Source: Jacaranda mimosifolia | Taxonomy: Eukaryota > Streptophyta > Magnoliopsida > Lamiales > Bignoniaceae | Reading direction: 5' to 3' | Assembly: GCA_018894105.1 (NCBI GenBank) | Contig: CM032133.1 | Location: forward strand, 20,722,501 to 20,786,500 | Length of the DNA: 64,000 nt | Shown: positions 50,097 to 61,849 of the stretch, one piece after another | How positions within the stretch are numbered: position 1 is the stretch's first letter | Layout: each line of letters starts with the position of its first letter | Program-made: the position numbers and the translations under genes | The notes under the pieces: generated by a model | Told to the model about the DNA's origin: nothing | Seen by the model: the letters and a program-made list of their open reading frames with translations, nothing else | The model's database searches: none

Positions 50097-50959
50097 TTCC
50101 ACAAAGTCTTTGCTTAAAATTTGACAAAATTTGTGGCTATCTAAGTGTAGCATGTTTCGAATATGCATACTTTTCCCATTAATACTTAGTTGCATATATC
50201 TTTTAACGTTGAGTATAATTTTTTGAATATTTTATGTTTAACTGGTTAGTTATATATACATTATTGATTGAGTGATATATTGAATGACATAAAACTCTTT
50301 CTGTACAAAACTTTTTATTTAATCAAAGTACTTTAAAGTGAATTATTTTTTCATAGTTGCGATATAAGATTTTTTTAAAAGATATTTTAGGATACTTCTT
50401 AAGTTGAGATGCCGCCAATTCAATCTTAAATCATAACATAAAGATAAATAAAAGGGCCCATAAAATTTACAAGTCTCAATGATAGCAATAATGTGCTTCA
50501 ACTTAAAAGACCACTACAAGGGTGCCATATTTACATGCCATAAGTCTCCCCAATAACATTCAAACTTACCAACGGTCTCATGTCCGGGTTACAACTGGGA
50601 GCAGTTTACCTATATACGTATGAACAAAACACCTAAGCAATTACAAAATGGTTCCTTCGGGCCAAGGCATAAGCCCTCATTCTTCACTTAATCCTCCCTG
50701 GGAAGAAAACAAGGATAAAAAAAGGGAGTAAGTCCGAAGGACTTAGTGAGAGAAAATACAATGAATAATAAAGGATCTATTAAAGAAGCAGTAGTTCAAC
50801 AGATTATCAATTAGCAAGACTTAACAATTAGAAATACAAATAAACTAGAACATGAATAATATCAAAATTCACTTCGTCTTTATTGCTCCCTGAATAGAGT
50901 AGAAACAGAATCAAACAAATCCAAAGTATAATATGCATAACAGATTCTCCTTATTCCTC

Positions 50960-51270
50960 CGTCGGGCATAACAACTTACCCTAGCAGGGATTAACATCTC
51001 ATAAATTATTCTGAGGGTTTCAGGCATACGGCTTATCCATGCACACAACAAGGATTAACGTCCCATAGATTACTCCAAGAGTTTCGGGCATACAGCTTGT
51101 CCATGCACACAACAAGGATTAACGTCCCATAGATTACTCCGAGAGTTCCGGGCATACAGCTTGTCCATGCACACAGCAAGGACTAATGTCCCTAGGTTAC
51201 TCCGAGAGTTTCAGGCATACGGCTTATGCTGTGAACATAATAGGGATTAACGTCCCGTTATTTATTCCCA
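50960..51270. repeat. 64-bp minisatellite inside the 3' LTR
   Basis: Four to five units built on 'GGGCATACAGCTTGTCCATG', 'CACACAACAAGGATTAACGT' and 'CCCATAGATTACTCC'. The other LTR has a related array with different unit sequences at 58375-58630. Confidence 0.85.
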
Positions 51271-52762
51271 CATATGACAAAACAAAAGATAAAAAAATGC
51301 TAGCAAGACCATAAAATGACATGTAGAATGATCTTAATTATACCGACAAGGACAGACAACCGATATACAAAACAGATTCAAGTATGCCGATAAGGCTATG
51401 AGTTGTACTGGACAACAACAGATAAGCAATGAAAGTTCTTGGCGCAAGAACGGATACAATCAATTTTAACAGAAGTAATAAAGGAATTCAGTTGATCAAA
51501 GAAATCCGAGCAAATCAAAGAACATTCACTTTCCAGGGGTATATGGAACAAATAACAGATAACACAAGGAATTCAAACAATCATAGAACTTTCACTTCCC
51601 AGAAGAAAGTTAAGCAGACCCTCACCTCAATTTCCACAAAAAAGGCTATCCTTGCCTTACTATCCGTCAGATCCTAGTTTCTTGTCACCTAACCAAAAGA
51701 ATGAACTTATTGTCAAAATACTCGTTTTGACTCCATAACAATAATTAAATGGATAACATTCTACTATCGGTTGTTTTACCATTAATACTACATTTTAGGG
51801 TTCAGTTTCGATATTATCGAGAGGCGACATACTAATTGCGCTGTTAATAACAAAATATTTTTGGGGGTCATATTTGTTTCGGTAAAGGAATATAATCATA
51901 TTCTTAAAATTATACAATTAATCTTGCAATGTTACACAAAGTTGATTATATGGTCCAACTATTATTAATAAGCCAATTTGTCACTTAGGGCTCAATTACA
52001 TAAAATTAGAATTTTTATCATCTAATTAGCTTAGTTAACCAAGATTATCATATAATATAATAAAATTTGGGTCCACTAGGCTTATATAATTATACATGCA
52101 TATCTCATATCCGGTCCATAATCATAATTTTGGTCCCATTAACTTATCATTACATTAAAATTTATTTTGACAATTAAATTAGATTAAATCAGGAATCAAT
52201 TTATTTGATTAGTTGGTATTTTACCCAATTGACCAAATTCGAGGCCAATTCTTCATGCGATAGCAGCTTACATGTACTTAGATCACCGCTGCGAAGAAAC
52301 TGGTAGTTAGTTGCTTGTGCATCGCTGCTGGAATTAGGTCGCGACACCACCAAATTGTGCGCCTTGTTGCGCTCTATCAAACCCCCAAATCAATTTTGCA
52401 ACCCATCGTTGTTTGGCCGCTCAATTCGACAGAAAACACCATAGTTTTGCTGTTCGCCACCCCGTCTCTTTGCCTCAATTCTGTTTGCTCCGGTGGCTTG
52501 ATTCCAAAATTAAAAGCACCTGTATGATCCTCGAGCTAAGCCCATCAAAACCTAATACTCAAACCCAAGCTCCAGTCGCTAGAATCTGGTGACCCGCCAC
52601 CACAGCCGTGCGCTACTTGCTGCTCTAAATTTCTCGGTATTTCGCTTGTTGTTTGGTTGCAAACTTGGTATGAATATGTTCCATGTGTTGAGGGAAAGAT
52701 TGGGGTATGGTTAGTTTTGTGGTTCACCAGTCGCCAGAGGGGAGAAAATATGAAGAAATATG

Positions 52763-52796
52763 CCCCCCCCCGGGGGGGAGAGGGGGGTGGGGGGTT
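52763..52796. repeat. C-run/G-run palindrome in the 3' LTR
   Basis: A run of about ten C is followed directly by seven G and then further G blocks (GAGAGGGGGG, TGGGGGG). The partner LTR has only a moderate G-rich patch here (60090-60150). Confidence 0.9.
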
Positions 52797-53120
52797 GCCA
52801 TATAAAAAGCAGATTTCAGAAATTGCAAATTTTTCCCTAAAACTTTCCTTTAGTCTTCAATTGAATTCTTAAGTTTTCTGAGTGCCTCACATTTACCCCA
52901 TAATTGTTTTCCCCAGTTTCAATTAAGTTCTCAAACTAATTAGTGTGCTATATTAACTCGGTTGACCAATATTAATTCGAAATTGACCCCCAAAACTTTC
53001 AAAATTCTTATAATTAAGTCCTTCATATTTATATTTTGAGCCCTAATTTTTTTTTTTTCAAATTTATGTTTTAATTTTTAAATCTTACTTTCTAAAATGC
53101 TAAATTTAGGGGTGTTACAA

Positions 53121-53134
53121 TTCTTTCCCCCTTT
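53121..53134 (-). other. Polypurine tract of the gypsy element
   Basis: On the minus strand it reads AAAGGGGGAAAGAA, directly before the 3' LTR, the usual plus-strand priming site. Confidence 0.8.
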
Positions 53135-53979
53135 AAAAAAATCTGGTCCCTAGATTCTCATATGCCTCGATTACATGTGAATTTCTCCCATTGTTGCGAT
53201 ATGCTCCCTCCAATCCTTGGTGACACTTATCTCGCTAAGATATTAAGAATTTCTTCTTTCTAATTCGTTCCAACATATCCACTCTTACTAAGGAATGTGG
53301 TGTCACCTTGTACTTCTAGATTCGTCTAGTAATTCCATAACCTATGGTTCCGTCACTCATTATCACTTAAAGTTTGCTTGATTTCCACAATTAGGCTTAT
53401 AGGAAGTAAATTACATTTTCCCGAATAGGAATTTTAAACCTCCTTGATGATCCCATAATATCACTGAGCGCTTTTAGGCTCATCGCCTCATATCATTCCT
53501 TTACTTAAAAAGGTTTTCCATTCCATCCTGATAGAGTGCATACTGTTGTTTAATAGATAACAAAACAATTATAGCAATAAACAACTAACAACATCACAAG
53601 TTCATACTTACATAATATTTATATTAAGAAGTAGTCAAGTCCAAACTTAACATACTAGACTTTATAACACAGAGAGATAATAGCTTCGATTTCCATGTTT
53701 TTATCCCTCGCTGCTTGTACCTTATCAATAATATAACTCTATGTGGCCTTAGAAAGTTTGCCATGAACAAGCGCCCAAGTATTGGCCCTCTGTCAAACCT
53801 AGCTCTAGAGAATGGTACGCAGTCGCTTGTCATACATTCCCAAATAACTAGCTACAGGTTCACAAAAACTAAACATTCTAGATATAGTCATAAACAATAC
53901 GTTTACTGCTCCCTAGATTCTCTCCAGAATATAAAGCCACGATTATGCGGTATTAGACTCTCTTTCGACATTTAAGAAC

Positions 53980-54961
53980 TTAGATAGAACCTTCAACCAC
54001 CTGTTTTCCCTTATCCTTTTGAGCTAATAAGGTTGACTGTTTGTGTTTAGGGAAATCCTTGATGAGATGTCGATTGCTACCACACCCTATACACCTTTCT
54101 AGCTTTTTCCAACAGTTAGATTCCTCATTATTCGACCGGCTACAAAATCCATAAATCTGTTTTGGTGTCCCAGATTGGACCTTAAACCATTTCTTTCCTG
54201 ACCCATTCCCAACCAGCAACATTTTGAGTTCAAAAGCTTTCCCTTACTTGCCCTTTCTCTCAACTATATATATATCTCAAGAGGTTCTTGCTCCACCCGC
54301 AAGGCTCTCTCTAAGGCTTTCTCGAAGTTAGACTACTTGTAAGGCATAAGGTTCTGTTGTATCTCAGATCTTAATCCTTTAGCGAATTTCTCAGTCCTAC
54401 ACTCTTCTTTTCTCAATATCTGCAGGGCATATTGAATTAACTTACTGAATCTTGCTTCATATTGCCACACTGTCATATCTGCTTAGGTAAGACCTTCAAA
54501 TTCTTGTTTCCAGGCATCTTTTACTTCTTGTGGTATAAATCTATCCATAAATTTCCATACGAAGTTGTCCCAGGTATGAGGTATCTTCTTATACTCCCAT
54601 CGCTAACTTACCAAGGTCCACCAATGACCTGTAGCTCTTTCCAACAGATAGATAGCAAATATAAGTTTGAGGTCATCTAGGTAACCCAACATCTAAAAAA
54701 TATCTTCGATCTCCCTAATCTAAGCTTCTGTCTTCTGGTGATCCAATTCACTCATAAATATTAGGGTTAGAACTTAAGAAGATGTGCTAAAGTTCTGAAC
54801 TTTGGAGGCTCTTCGCTTCTCTCTGAGTTGTTCAACTGACTTTGTTGCTGATGCGATTCCATAAATTGTTGCCACATTGCAGGCTCTGTTCTATAGTTTT
54901 TACTTTTGCTATTGAATGCACTTATGGGTCTAGTGTCCCTTTTGCCACACTTGTTGGACAT
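53980..54961 (-). pseudogene. Second gag region of the gypsy element
   Basis: Starts at ATG 54961 (MSNKCGKRDTRPI). Frames then follow a Retrotrans_gag pattern: 'HTWDNFVWKFMDRFIP', 'WQYEARFSKLIQYA', 'KFAKGLRSEIQQNL'. It ends in a zinc-knuckle region 'CIGCGSNRHLIKDF', where the last cysteine of CX2CX4HX4C is Phe. Stops and frameshifts interrupt it. It is homologous to the gag at 55290-56520 but clearly diverged from it. Confidence 0.75.
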
Positions 54962-55289
54962 TTTCGTTTCGAAGTATCTTCTTCCAGATTTTCCTGCCCA
55001 GATGAATGTATTGGGTTAAGTTCTTGTGATGCCATTTAATAAGTTCAAAGCTCTACAATTGTAGACTACACTTATCTGTAATATTTAAATGAGATGTTTA
55101 TCGGTTAGTACTCAATCGTTGTTAATTCTTATTGCACAAAGTTCAAAATATATACACAATTTTTCTTAAATGCATGACACACCGAAACTCGACTAGTATT
55201 AACATCAGATGTTCCCTTGTTTCTTGATTTTCATTTTTCTACATATATCCATGAGATGGTTGCTAGACTGACGGTTAGTCTAAACTTTC

Positions 55290-56520
55290 ATGAGGGGATC
55301 ACAACTAGGTCTAAAATTAATTGTGGTTCAACGTACAAACTAGAAAAATCCAAGAAATTTATACCTTCAACCACTTCATTAGGGTCCTCTCCAATCAAGG
55401 CATAAGCACGAGCTCGAAGTTTTTGTTTCCTACTGGCTCCTGTTACATGTTTTCCTTTCTCTACAGGTGCTGGGTTTTTCTGTCTGGGGCAATCTCTCAC
55501 AAGGTGCTAGTTGCTACCGCAACCCATACATCTGCCATGTTTTCTCCAACACCTAGTCTCTTCATGGCTAAACCCCCCACAAAACCTACATTGTTTTGGT
55601 GCTACCTTTTGAGCTAAATCTATAGGCACGATAGCCTGGTGTGTTCATTGATTAGGGCTTCTAATTTGAAATTTTGATTGTTTTCTCCCGGGGTTACCCT
55701 GTCCACTAGGGTGCACTCTTCCCTTTCAACTCCTATCTTTGATCTAGATTTCCTGCAATTCTAAGTCAACTGCAGTGCTTTACTCACTACATGATTAAAG
55801 CCTGGCAAATTACAAGTGGCCAAACCTCGTCTAAGTTTTGGCTGTAATCCCTACAGAAATCGGCAGGTTTGTTGGCCTTCATCTTCAAGCATATAAGGGG
55901 CATATTGAATTAATTGGCTAAAAGTAGCCTTATACTAGCTGATAGATTCTGCCCCTATACCAAATCCATAAATTCTTTCCCTAGCCTGTTTGACTACCAG
56001 AGGTATGTATTTATCTATAAATTTCATGGTAAAATTCTCCCAAGTTCTGTGAGTTCCTTTAGTGGTCCACCTATGATTTATCATCTTCCATCAACTATAT
56101 GCAGATCTTCCCAGAAGGAATGTGGTGAATCGAACTTTTTGCTCATCCAGATAGCATAAAGTGTCAAATATATTTTAAATTTTCAACCCATTCTTCAGCT
56201 TTTCTATCATCTGGTTCCCCTAAAAACTTTAGGGGTTGAAAGTGAAGGAATCGCTCTAAAGCTCGATCCTCAGCAACTTTGTTAGCCGTCTCTACTGTTA
56301 CCTAGATCTTTGTCCCTTCTGATACATGGGTTATGTTGGTTGACTTATAGCTGGTTGATTAACCGGAGGGGCTTGTGAGACCTCTTCATCTGGCTAGGGT
56401 TGTTGATAGGCAAGTGCTCCCTGCCTAGGAGCCTATCGAACATTAGCCCGTCTACTGAGCGGTCTCTCTTGACGACTTGCTGGAGTTGGAACCGGTACAA
56501 TAGAACTCCTGTGTGTTGCC
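55290..56520 (-). pseudogene. First gag region (gag and protease start) of the gypsy element
   Basis: Starts at ATG 56520 (MATHRSSIVPVPTPASR). The gag domain shows 'FLGEPDDRKAEEWVENLK', 'RTWENFTMKFIDKYIP', 'SQYKATFSQLIQYAP'. The zinc knuckle is 'CMGCGSN*HLVRDCP', with a TAG inside it near 55513. It runs on into 'ARAYALIGEDPNEVVEG', the usual lead into a gypsy protease. Several other stops are present. Confidence 0.8.
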
Positions 56521-57874
56521 ATTATAAGTCTAATATATATTAGATATTCTCAAGCCTACAATTTTTGAGTTGTAAAATGATTTCTCACTAAATCACCATC
56601 AACTCTTTTGAATTTCTCAAGCTTGTGAAAAAGAGAAAAAAAGAAAAGTTTAACACAATTAAATAGAATCTATAGTAAAAGAAATTTGTTCATTCAACAA
56701 TTGAAGATAAAATTTCATTAATATTATCGAGTTAACGTTAGCAGGGTTACATTAGTGTATATACAAGACCAAAACTTCAAAATTTGCTAAGCCTACTATA
56801 CACCTAGTCGTAAACAAATGCAAGGCTTGTATAAGGGTATCATTCCAAAAGTTTAGCTAACCGTAGTCTTTTCTATCCAACCTAATGGTCAAAAACTATT
56901 ACCATATCTTACATATATATTTACAAGCGCGACTACATACATAAGGCCATCTGACTCTAATCCTCAACTCATAGATTGAAATCTCACAATACAGGTCTAA
57001 GCATGAAATATTTCTCCAAATTTCACTTTCTCAAAATTCAAATATTCTCACTCTTGACATTTCTAGATTACTAGATCATACACTAGTCATCTTGGAACAT
57101 AACTTTTTGTCATTGATTATTTCTTAATTTCCATAGCCCACGGTCTCAAATTCTCATCATCATATCTCATGTCAAGGTAAACATGCCATTTAGATTTCAA
57201 TTGTATACATAGGTCAAACATCTCTCATACCTAATAATCATTCACTAATTTCCCAAATATGTATTTTCTTGGAATGACCCTTTGCTTATCATGTACAACT
57301 TCCACAAATATTGCTCGTACATCATGGATTTCCAAAGTAACTCTTTCACACTGAGTACAATTTCTCCCAACATAGTCATCCACTCATCAAACTCAACCTT
57401 CACAAATATTGTTCACATAACAACAAAATTCTAAACAGCATCATTCTTTCCAATAACTACACGTTTATATGCTTGATATGCCGGAAGTAAGAGGGTATAC
57501 ATTGGTTGGCCATCCTGGCGATAACCTTTCACTTCCTTAATGTCGAGCCTTATCTCAAAAGTTCATATCCTATTCAATTCCACAATCAAACCTCATATTT
57601 TCCTACCCAAAATTTCGCATTCAAAGAATCATATCCTGACATAACTTAGGTATTCCTTAACTCAATTATATACATCTAAACCATTTTTGAAATCAAGCTT
57701 ATTCCCTGCAATCCAAGAATCATATCCTAGGATTAGATCCTAACATAACTCAGTCTTTCCATATCCTAAGTGTTTACATCTTAGATGATTCCTAATTCAA
57801 GTTTAATTTCTAGTAACACATCAATTCCAGTTACAACAATCATCCCCATGTTAACCTAAGTCATCAAAAACCTA
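56521..57874 (-). other. Leader of the gypsy element between PBS and gag
   Basis: About 1.35 kb without recognisable coding sequence, A/T-rich, with 'CATATCCTA' and 'TCCTAACATAAC' words recurring near 57600-57770. Confidence 0.5.
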
Positions 57875-57887
57875 GGCTTAGATACCA
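57875..57887 (-). other. Primer-binding site of the gypsy element (degenerate iMet)
   Basis: On the minus strand it reads TGGTATCTAAGCC, four bases inside the 5' LTR. It differs from TGGTATCAGAGCC at two positions. Confidence 0.7.
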
Positions 57888-57891
57888 CATT

Positions 57892-60470
57892 TGTTGCGCC
57901 CTACTTAGGATAACTCCTAGGTTGGGATGCCATCAATTCAATCTTAAATCATAACATAAAGATAGCCAAAAGGGCCCATAAAATTTACAGGTCTCAACGA
58001 TAGCAACAACATGCTTCAACTTAAAAGACCACTACAAGGGTGACATATTTTTATGCCATAAGTCTCCCAAATAACATTCAAACTTACTAACAGTCTCATG
58101 TCCTGGTTACAATTAGGATAAGTTTACCTATATACGTATGAATAAAACACCTAAACAATTACAAATCGGTTCCTTTGGGCTAAGCCACAAGCTCTCATTC
58201 TTTACTTAATCCTGCCTGGGAAGATTATCAACTAACAAGATTTAACAATTAGAAACATGAATAATATCATAATTTAGCAAATGAAAACATCTCCGTCTTT
58301 GTTGCCCCATGAATAGAGTACAAACAGAATCAAACAAACTCAAACCATAATATGCATAACAGATTCTCCTTATTCCTCCGTCGGGCATAACAGCTTACCC
58401 CATGCACATAGCATGGATTAATATCTCGTAAATTATTCTGAGGGTTTCGAGCATACAGCTTGTCCATGCACACAGCAAGGACTAATGTCCCGGAGATTAC
58501 TCCGAGAGTTTCGGGCATACAAGCTCGATGCACACAGTAAATAGTAATATCCCGTATGTTACTCCAAGAGTTTCGGGCATACGGCTTATGCCACGCACAC
58601 AGCAGGGATTAGCATCTCGTGATTTATTCCCATATATGATAAAACAAAAGATAAACAAGTGCCAACAAGACCATACAAATGATATGCAAAATGATTTTAA
58701 TTATACCAACAAGGCCAAACAAACCGATATATAAAATGGATTCAAGTATGCCGACAAGGCAGAGTTGTACTAATCAATAATAGATAAGCAATTAAAGTTC
58801 TTGGAGCCAGAACGGATACAATCAATTTTAAAAGCAATCAAGGAATTCAGTTGATCAAAGAAATCCGAGAAAATCAGGAAACATTCACTTCCTAGAAAAC
58901 TAATATGTTAGACCTTCACAAGGGAAAATAGAATAAATAACAGGTATCACATGGAATTCAAGAATCAAGGAATTCAAACAATCATAGAGCTTTCACTTCC
59001 TAAAAGAAAGTTAAGCAGACCCTTACCTCAATTTCCACAAAAAAAGGCTATCCTTGCCTTACTGTCCATCAGATCTTGGCTTCTTGTCACCTAACCAAAA
59101 GAATGAACTTATCGTATACACTCGTTTTGACCCTATAACAATAATTAAACAGATAACGTTCTACTATTAGTCAATTTACCATTAATATTGTATTTTAGGG
59201 TTCAGTTTCGATATTATCAAGAGGCGACAAACTAATTGCGCCATTAATACCTGAATATTTACGGGGATCATAATTGTTCCAGTAAAGGAATATAATCAGA
59301 TACTTAAATTATATAATTAACCTTGCAATGTTAAACAAAGTCGATTATACAGTCCAACTATTATTAATAAGCCAATTTGTCGCTTAAGGTTCAATTACAT
59401 AAAATTGGGATTTTTATCATCTAATTAACTTAGTTAACCAAGATTATCATACAATATAACAAAATTCGGGTCACTAGGCTTATATAAATATACATGCATG
59501 TCTCATATCTGGTCCATAATCATAATTTTGGTCCCATTAAATTATTTTTACATTGAAATTTATGCTACCAATTTAATCAGATTAAATTAGGAATCAATTT
59601 ATTTGATTAGTCAGTATTTACCCAATTGACCAAATTGGAGGCCAATTCTTCACGTGATAGCAGCCTGTATGTACTTAGATCACTGCCACAAAGAAACTGG
59701 TGGTTAGTTGCTGGAGCGCCACAGTCGAAATAGGGCCGGACACCACCAAATTGTGCGCATTGCTGCGCTCTATCAAACCCCCAAATCAATTTTGTAGCCT
59801 ATTGCCATTTGGCTTCTCAATTTGACGGAAAACACCACAGCTCCGCTGCTCACCACCATATTTCTCCGCTTCAATTCCGCTTGCTCCGGTGGTCCAATTC
59901 TAAAATTAAAAGCACTTGCATGATCCCCAAGCTAAGCCCATCAAAACCTAGTACTTAAACCCAAGCTCCAGTTGCCAGAATCTAGTAAACCGGCACCGCT
60001 GGTTGTTTGGTTGCAAACTTGGTATGAATATGTTCCTTGAGTTGAGGGGAAGATTGGGGTATAGTTAGTTTTAAGGTTCACTAGTCGCTAGAGGGGAGAA
60101 GGGGGGGTTTGAATGTGGAAATGTGAAGAAATCTGGGGAGAGGGGGGTTTGCTTATAAAAAGTAGATTTCAGGAATTGGAAATTTGATCCTCAAACTTTC
60201 CTTTAGTCTTATATTGAATCCTTAAGTTCTCTAAGTGCCTCACATTGACCCCAGAATTCTTATCCCTAGTTTCAGTTAAGTCCTTAAACTAATTATTGTG
60301 CTATATTAACCCAATTGACCAAAATTAATTCGAAATTGACCCCAAAACTTTTAAAATTCTTACAATTAAGTCCTTCATATCTATATTTTGAGCCCCAAAA
60401 TTTTTTGTCAAATTAATGTTTTAATTTTTAAATCTTACTTTCTAAAATGCCAAATTTAGGGGGTGTTACA
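57892..60470 (-). repeat. 5' LTR of the gypsy element
   Basis: 2579 bp. On the minus strand it starts TGTAACACCCCC and ends GCGCAACA, with complete TG...CA ends. Confidence 0.85.
58375..58630. repeat. Minisatellite inside the 5' LTR
   Basis: Three to four units of about 60-64 bp with 'TTCGGGCATAC', 'ATGCACACAGCA' and 'TTACTCCGAGAG'. It occupies the same position as the array at 50960-51270 but with different unit order and sequence. Confidence 0.8.
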
Positions 60471-60852
60471 ATGTTTGGCTGAATTTATTTAAAATATCTT
60501 ATAAGCTCCTATATCTTATAAAATATTTTTAGAGCTTATAAGATTCTAGATCTTTTTCTAAAAATAAGTTCTTAAAGTGTTTGGATAAAATAGGATTTTG
60601 GAGCTCATATGATGTTAGTAATGTCAATTTTGTAATTAACATGATTAAAATTAAGAGAGCTTGTGAAGATCTTAAAAATAAGTTAAGAATTCCTTACTTT
60701 TTTAAAAAGATTTTATAAGTTTTTAATATCTTATTTTATGAGCTTATAAACTTCTTTTTAAAAAAATTTACCAAACACTTTTTGATATCATATAAGCTTT
60801 CAAACATCTTATAAGATGTTTTGATGAGCTTATAAGCTCACCTAACACCCTC
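60471..60852. mobile_element. MITE-like repeat abutting the LTR end
   Basis: The left end is ATGTTTGGCTGAATTTATTT. The right end read in reverse is GAGGGTGTTAGGTGAGCTTAT, a weak inverted match. The interior has many 'CTTATAAG' words shared with 5399-5545. Boundaries are uncertain. Confidence 0.45.
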
Positions 60853-61849
60853 TAAATTATACTATTTATATTAATAAAAAAATACAAAATTGGTCTTATA
60901 TCTTGACCCTGTTGGCAAAGTAGGATTTTAACTTTTTGGGCCATAAAATTCAAATATCACCTTTAAGAATTTAGCAATTTGAGGACAAATCAAGCCCGAA
61001 TTCCATTTGCGAGTGGCCTGCATCTGTGTGTTAGCTGATTTGATGCTATGTGGCGCTATTGTCACCCAGTCATCAAATGTATCATCACTTTCCTATGTGG
61101 CTTGTAATGTGGCAACTCAACATGCCACTTAAAAAAAAAAAAGGAAAAAAAATAAAAAAAGGAAAAAAAAAAACTTATATATAGAAACCAAAAGACCAAG
61201 ATATTAAAAACTAACACAAATAAAAATGCATAAAACTTGAAAATATAAATAAAAATGCAAAAATAAATAAATAAATAAATAAATAAATAAAAATAAAAAA
61301 TAAAACAACAACAAATAAATATACCCCTACCCCTTATATTTTAAGTATTCACATATACAATATAACAAATATAAATACATATTACCTCAAAGACATTTTA
61401 AAATATAAATATATTTTAAATACATATACATAATATATAAATATAAATATAAATATATATACACCACCCCAACCCTTTCCCCCTCCACACCTTATCCCCT
61501 GGGTTGCCATGGCCATGGCAGCTATGAGCATCTGCAGCCAGCATATTTAGCTATGGTAGATCTAGCCATGGCCGGCTGCCCATGGCTACCATGCCAAATC
61601 TGGCTGCGATTGCCTGGCAGCCGATGGCTTGGTTGGGGGGAAAGGGAGTGTTCGCGGGTGGTTTGGGAGAAAGGGTGAGAAGGGTGATGTTGGGCATGGC
61701 CATAGCCCCGAGCGGTCATCTAGGCAGCGGCCATGTCAGGGGGTGGTGTTTGGGGTGGGCGGGCAGGGGGGCACGGAAGCGATGTTGCGCGGATGAGGGA
61801 GGGCAGGAAGGGAAAAGAGTGAGGTAATATTATATATATATGTGTATAT
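60853..61849. other. Spacer between two LTR elements
   Basis: Includes A-rich low complexity, an (AAAT)n run at 61260-61300, and a GC-rich patch at about 61490-61815 dense in CCATGG, GGCTGCC and AGCC words. An open frame at 61582-61827 in the GC-rich patch has no family signature. Confidence 0.45.
61260..61300. repeat. (AAAT)n microsatellite
   Basis: About eight to nine AAAT units. Confidence 0.9.

Larger units (their letters stand above)
47380..50388. repeat. Diverged tandem array, about eight units of 250-320 bp
   Basis: Each unit carries, in order: 'TTTGACTAAAATATTTGAA', 'AGATATTTCATGCA', '(C)CTAAAATTTGACAAAA', 'GTGTAGCATGTGCC', 'TTTTCCATCTAATG', 'TTGAGTACAAATTATTGACT', 'ATTAGATGATTTATTGAATA'. 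The first landmark recurs near 47461, 47844, 48091, 48866, 49189, 49450, 49718 and 50318. With two inserted MITEs removed, spacing is about 250-380 bp. Units are strongly diverged. No coding capacity. The LTR element at 50389 cuts the last unit. Confidence 0.75.
50389..53119 (-). repeat. 3' LTR of the gypsy element
   Basis: About 2.73 kb, similar to 57892-60470 over nearly its full length, with scattered substitutions and small indels. It is longer because its internal minisatellite region and G/C tract differ. Its outer end lacks the bases matching AGTAGGGCGCAACA. Confidence 0.85.
50389..60470 (-). mobile_element. Ty3/gypsy-type LTR retrotransposon, non-autonomous
   Basis: Minus-strand element. 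The 5' LTR is 57892-60470, starting TGTAACACCCCC and ending CGCAACA. The 3' LTR is 50389-53119, with its final 14 bases or so missing. The internal region of about 4.8 kb holds a degenerate iMet PBS (57887-57875), a leader, two gag regions (about 56520-55290 and 54961-53980) and a polypurine tract (53134-53121). No protease, reverse transcriptase, RNase H or integrase domain was recognised apart from a hint of the protease start after the first gag. Flanking DNA on the two sides does not match, so no target duplication can be shown. Confidence 0.85.

Noticed and set aside
61582..61827. Gly/Ala-rich 81-codon frame
   Set aside because: It is explained by the GC-rich word repetition; both strands are open and no homology is visible.
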